In this document: positions 61,303 through 64,000 of the stretch, in pieces | Layout of the letters: every line of letters starts with the position of its first letter | Position numbering within the stretch: position 1 is the first letter of the stretch | Source of the DNA: Gaiellasilicea sp963829845 | GTDB taxonomy: Bacteria > Actinomycetota > Thermoleophilia > Gaiellales > Gaiellaceae | Length of the DNA: 64,000 bases | Direction: 5' to 3' | Assembly: GCA_963829845.1 (NCBI GenBank) | Contig: CAWHKD010000015.1 | Span: 1 to 64,000 of the forward strand | Notes under the pieces: model-generated | Told to the model about the DNA's origin: nothing | Database searches by the model: none | The model's input: the letters and a program-made list of their open reading frames with translations, nothing else | Translations under genes and position numbers: made by a program

Positions 61303-62664
61303 TCAGTCGTCCCAGTACGTCAGCAGGGCCCACTGGGCGTTGAACATCGCGCCCTCCCAGGCCCCGCTGCACCAGATGTGCTCACCAGGCGGGCCGCATG
61401 CGCCCGGAGGCGCACCGCCGCCCTGAGCGATGCTGAAGCGGATCGACGAGGCGAGCCGCTGCGCGAGCGCCAGCGTTTCGGCGTTGAAGATCGGAGCCGG
61501 CTGCGCGGGCACGTTGCGGGGTGCCCAGGCATACCCCACGAAGGGCGACGCGGTCTGCGGCCGGCTTCCGAGGGTGTGCCGAATCGAGTACTCCTGGAGC
61601 GCGACGAACTGCTGCATCGTCTCGACGGGCACGTCCGTGAAGCCGAACCCGGTCGTGTAGCGCCAGGCCGCGCTGGCCAGCGGGTAGTGCGCCGCGCGCA
61701 AGTAGTCGCGCGCGGTCGAGATCTCCTCCGGACCGCTCTCGGCCAGGTTTGCGACGGCGTAGAGGTAATCGGAGAGCGAGCGCGAGCGCTCGTTCCGCGA
61801 CGTGTCGGGCACCATCGTGAACTGCGGCGAGCCGTACACCTCCTGGCCCCACCAACGGACCGACCGCGCCATGTCATTCCAGAAGGGGGTCACGGCGAGC
61901 CATTCGCGCAGGACGCTCTTGTAGACGGTCGTCGGGACCGTACCCTGGCCGATGCCAACGATGAAGACATTCCCGGCGGACGGCGGCAGCGACCCGTCGC
62001 CGCCGTCGTACAGGCAGCGGACGAAGTTCTGGGCGTTCTGCCGTGCGTTGCCGTCGCCGCGGCGGACGGCCGAGCTGAACTCGTTGATCGACCAGGTGTC
62101 CCCGAGCTCGACGAGGTAGTTCTTGTCCACCATCCTGCGCCGTGCCTCGACTCCCGCTGCGCACCAGGTCCGCGCGGGATTCGCCGCGACCCAGGTCGAC
62201 CAGCCACTGAAGTGGATCTCCGCCATCGCGTGGAAGCGGGGACCCAGCGCCCTGATCAGCTCGGGCTGAAGGGGGCCGCGAAGCTCGGTCTTGTCGGCCG
62301 CGAGTGCCGGGATCGAGAAGTAGTACTCGGCACACGGTGAGGCATCTGTCGCCATCGTCTCGCCGAGCCGAATCCAGTCCGTCGACGTGTAGAAGAGGAC
62401 GTCCGCCGGCAACCGGCAGTACGCCGGGAGCTGCTGGACGACGCCGGCAGCGGCCGTGAACTCGGCGACGGCTTCCGTCGTCTGCGGCATGGATGCGTCG
62501 AGCGACGGAACGGCCTCGACGGGGTCGCAGTCGAGGACGGACAAGGACGCGACCGTCGGGTCGCCGCACACGGGCGGCTCGCCGACGAAGGGATCGTCCG
62601 CACCGGCGGAAGACGGAGCCACGAGCACGAGCGCCAGCGCGAACGCGCACATGAACATGCGCAT
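61303..62664 (-). CDS. Secreted protein of unknown function
   Basis: A 453-residue protein with a signal peptide (RMFMCAFALALVLVAPSSAGA). The mature part is rich in Trp, Tyr and Cys: CRLPADVLFYTSTDWIRLGE, HFSGWSTWVAANPARTWCAAG, FVRCLYDGGDG and HIWCSGAWEGAMF. I do not recognise a family; a carbohydrate-active or lytic role would suit the aromatic-rich helices but is a guess. ATG 62664 follows AGGAGG at five bases. Confidence 0.78.
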   Translation of the reverse strand: MRMFMCAFALALVLVAPSSAGADDPFVGEPPVCGDPTVASLSVLDCDPVEAVPSLDASMPQTTEAVAEFTAAAGVVQQLPAYCRLPADVLFYTSTDWIRLGETMATDASPCAEYYFSIPALAADKTELRGPLQPELIRALGPRFHAMAEIHFSGWSTWVAANPARTWCAAGVEARRRMVDKNYLVELGDTWSINEFSSAVRRGDGNARQNAQNFVRCLYDGGDGSLPPSAGNVFIVGIGQGTVPTTVYKSVLREWLAVTPFWNDMARSVRWWGQEVYGSPQFTMVPDTSRNERSRSLSDYLYAVANLAESGPEEISTARDYLRAAHYPLASAAWRYTTGFGFTDVPVETMQQFVALQEYSIRHTLGSRPQTASPFVGYAWAPRNVPAQPAPIFNAETLALAQRLASSIRFSIAQGGGAPPGACGPPGEHIWCSGAWEGAMFNAQWALLTYWDD

Positions 62665-62785
62665 GGTGACCTCCTCATCGAGAGTGACCACCGCCTCGGC
62701 CGCACGGTAGGCGGAGCGAAGCTCGAGCCTAGTGCGTCTCGCTCCGCCTGTTAACCGTAGTTACTACTGAGGCGCTTTCTCCAGT

Positions 62786-63445
62786 TCAGCGGGGCTGCGG
62801 CACGATCCGGATGTACGGCTTGGGCGAGTCCCAGCCGTCCGGGAACCTCTCCTTCGCCTCGTCGTCACTGACGGAGCCGGCGATGATCACGTTCTCGCCC
62901 TGCTTCCAGTTGACGGGCGTCGCGACCTTGTGCTCTGCGGTCAGCTGCAGCGAGTCGATCACGCGCAGCACCTCGTCGAAGTTGCGCCCCGTGGTCATCG
63001 GGTAAACGAGGATGAGCTTGATCTTCTTGTCCGGCCCGATCACGAAGACGTTCCGCACCGTCTGGTTGTCGGCAGGCGTGCGCGCGAGCGGATCGCCCTC
63101 GACACTCGCCGCCAGCATCCCGTACGCCTTCGAGACGGCGAAGTCCTCGTCGGCGACGATCGGGTAGTTGGGCGCCTGCCCCTGGGTCTCCTCGATGTCC
63201 TTCGCCCAGTCGGCGTGCCGGTCGGAGGGGTCGACCGAGAGTCCGATGATCTTGACCCCGCGCCGGTCGAACTCGGGCTTGATCTTCGCCATGTAGCCGA
63301 GCTCGGTCGTGCACACGGGCGTGAAGTCCTTCGGATGCGAGAACAGGACTGCCCAGGAGTCGCCGATCCAGTCGTGGAACCGGATCCGCCCTTCCGTGGT
63401 GTCGGCCTCGAAGTCGGGTGCCGTGTCGTTGAGTTGCAGAGCCAT
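62786..63445 (-). CDS. 1-Cys peroxiredoxin (Prx6 type)
   Basis: A 219-residue thiol peroxidase. The peroxidatic cysteine is in HPKDFTPVCTTELG (about residue 45), with the arginine later in the barrel; there is no resolving cysteine, and the long C-terminal domain (VATPVNWKQGENVII) marks the Prx6 class. It reduces hydrogen peroxide and lipid peroxides in the cytoplasm. ATG 63445 follows GGAGG at five bases. Confidence 0.93.
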   Translation of the reverse strand: MALQLNDTAPDFEADTTEGRIRFHDWIGDSWAVLFSHPKDFTPVCTTELGYMAKIKPEFDRRGVKIIGLSVDPSDRHADWAKDIEETQGQAPNYPIVADEDFAVSKAYGMLAASVEGDPLARTPADNQTVRNVFVIGPDKKIKLILVYPMTTGRNFDEVLRVIDSLQLTAEHKVATPVNWKQGENVIIAGSVSDDEAKERFPDGWDSPKPYIRIVPQPR

Positions 63446-63540
63446 ACATGCCTCCTGTCCGCCTTCCAAAAATCCGGCCGTCCGTGCCGCAGCCGCCGTT
63501 CTGCCGACTGTACCTCGCCGCTATGGCGCTAGAGAGCCGT

Positions 63541-64000
63541 TCAGGCCCCGTCCAGGCGTTGCTGCGCACGCTCGACGTCCGCGCGGGCGCGTTCGAGCTC
63601 GCGGGCGACTGTCCGCGCGCGCTTCTCGACCTCGGCGAGCGCCGCCTTCGCCTCCCGCAGCCGCTCGCGCGCATCACGCCGGCGCTGCTCGGCCGCCTTC
63701 TTGTCGGGCTTCGGTTTCGGTGGCGGCGTGGGCTTCTTCGTCGCCGGCTTCTGCTTCTCCGTTTGCTTCTGCTGCGGGCCGGCCGGGACGATGCTGGGAT
63801 CGAGGCCGAAGCCGGAAGCGGTCAGATCCTCGTGCAGGAGCCCGCGCTCGAGGAGCGGCCAGAGCTCGGGATCGAGCGAGGCCACTCGCAGCGTCTGCGT
63901 GGCCCTTTCGATCGTGGCGCCGCTCAGCTTCCGACGGCGCAGGTCGCGCTGGACGCGGTCGAGCGCGACCCTGTGCTCCCTGATCGCCTCGTTCAGATCG
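63541..64000 (-). CDS. Partial coiled-coil protein, continues beyond the window
   Basis: The frame is open from the right edge to the stop at 63541 (152 residues visible). It starts in a helical region (IREHRVALDRVQRDLRRRKL), passes a linker of lysine and proline (TKKPTPPPKPKPDKK) and ends in a basic/acidic coiled coil rich in Glu, Arg and Ala. The N-terminus is missing. No family recognised; a structural or scaffold role is possible. Confidence 0.7.
   Translation of the reverse strand, partial: DLNEAIREHRVALDRVQRDLRRRKLSGATIERATQTLRVASLDPELWPLLERGLLHEDLTASGFGLDPSIVPAGPQQKQTEKQKPATKKPTPPPKPKPDKKAAEQRRRDARERLREAKAALAEVEKRARTVARELERARADVERAQQRLDGA

Overview
The window is GC-rich DNA with strong G/C third-position codon bias, many ATGA/GTGA/TTGA gene overlaps and frequent GTG/TTG starts. 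Together with a NucS mismatch endonuclease, a SARP/BTAD regulator and ECF sigma factors, this suggests an Actinomycetota chromosome. A deep-branching Thermoleophilia/Gaiellales-type lineage is my best guess, but no marker here proves it.

Layout. 0.1-6.2 kb: small heat-shock protein, amino-acid permease, a P-loop protein related to cyclic 2,3-diphosphoglycerate synthetase, ornithine carbamoyltransferase, carbamate kinase and a sigma-70 factor. This is a carbamoyl-phosphate/ATP-forming operon with no arginine deiminase in view. 6.3-12.4 kb: two membrane proteins, tRNA-Ser, a peptidoglycan amidase and a metzincin protease. 12.5-24.2 kb: housekeeping and redox genes (serS, HAD phosphatase, cytochrome c, ECF sigma with a membrane anchor, metallo-beta-lactamase fold hydrolase, O-methyltransferase, nucS, bicupin, two zinc-type dehydrogenases, MFS exporter). 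24.2-25.1 kb: DUF1996 protein and tRNA-Ala(CGC).

25.1-47.6 kb is the most interesting part. It is a 22.4-kb catabolic island bracketed by a 30-bp direct repeat of the tRNA-Ala 3' end. On the left is a tight eight-gene operon, pcaIJHGBDC-pobA (4-hydroxybenzoate to protocatechuate to beta-ketoadipyl-CoA). Divergent from it is a branched-chain-type ABC importer. On the right is a set resembling lignin-monomer catabolism: two tetrahydrofolate-dependent aryl O-demethylases (LigM/DesA type), a MetF-type reductase to recycle methyl-THF, a type I (VOC) extradiol dioxygenase, a GalB-like PIG-L hydratase, a GalC/LigK-like aldolase, a DUF6282 amidohydrolase and a DUF1932 dehydrogenase. Two GntR/FCD regulators and a set of TGYATRCA palindromes probably control it. 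Read together, the island would import and demethylate vanillate and syringate, send protocatechuate to the ortho (Pca) route and send gallate-type rings to pyruvate and oxaloacetate.

47.6-64 kb: cupin/TetR pair, alpha/beta hydrolase, two tandem solute-binding proteins, a transmembrane SARP-cyclase-propeller regulator, a GH3 beta-glucosidase flanked by a duplicated promoter/signal-peptide segment, an LVIVD-type secreted protein, a DUF5939 nucleotide cyclase, a secreted protein of unknown function, a 1-Cys peroxiredoxin and a partial coiled-coil protein.

Sequence quality caveat: at least nine genes (amidase, serS, HAD, a membrane protein, livM, alpha/beta hydrolase, both solute-binding proteins, the SARP regulator) carry single-base frameshifts without other stop mutations, concentrated at 49.2-53.7 kb. 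Indel errors in the assembly are the simplest explanation.
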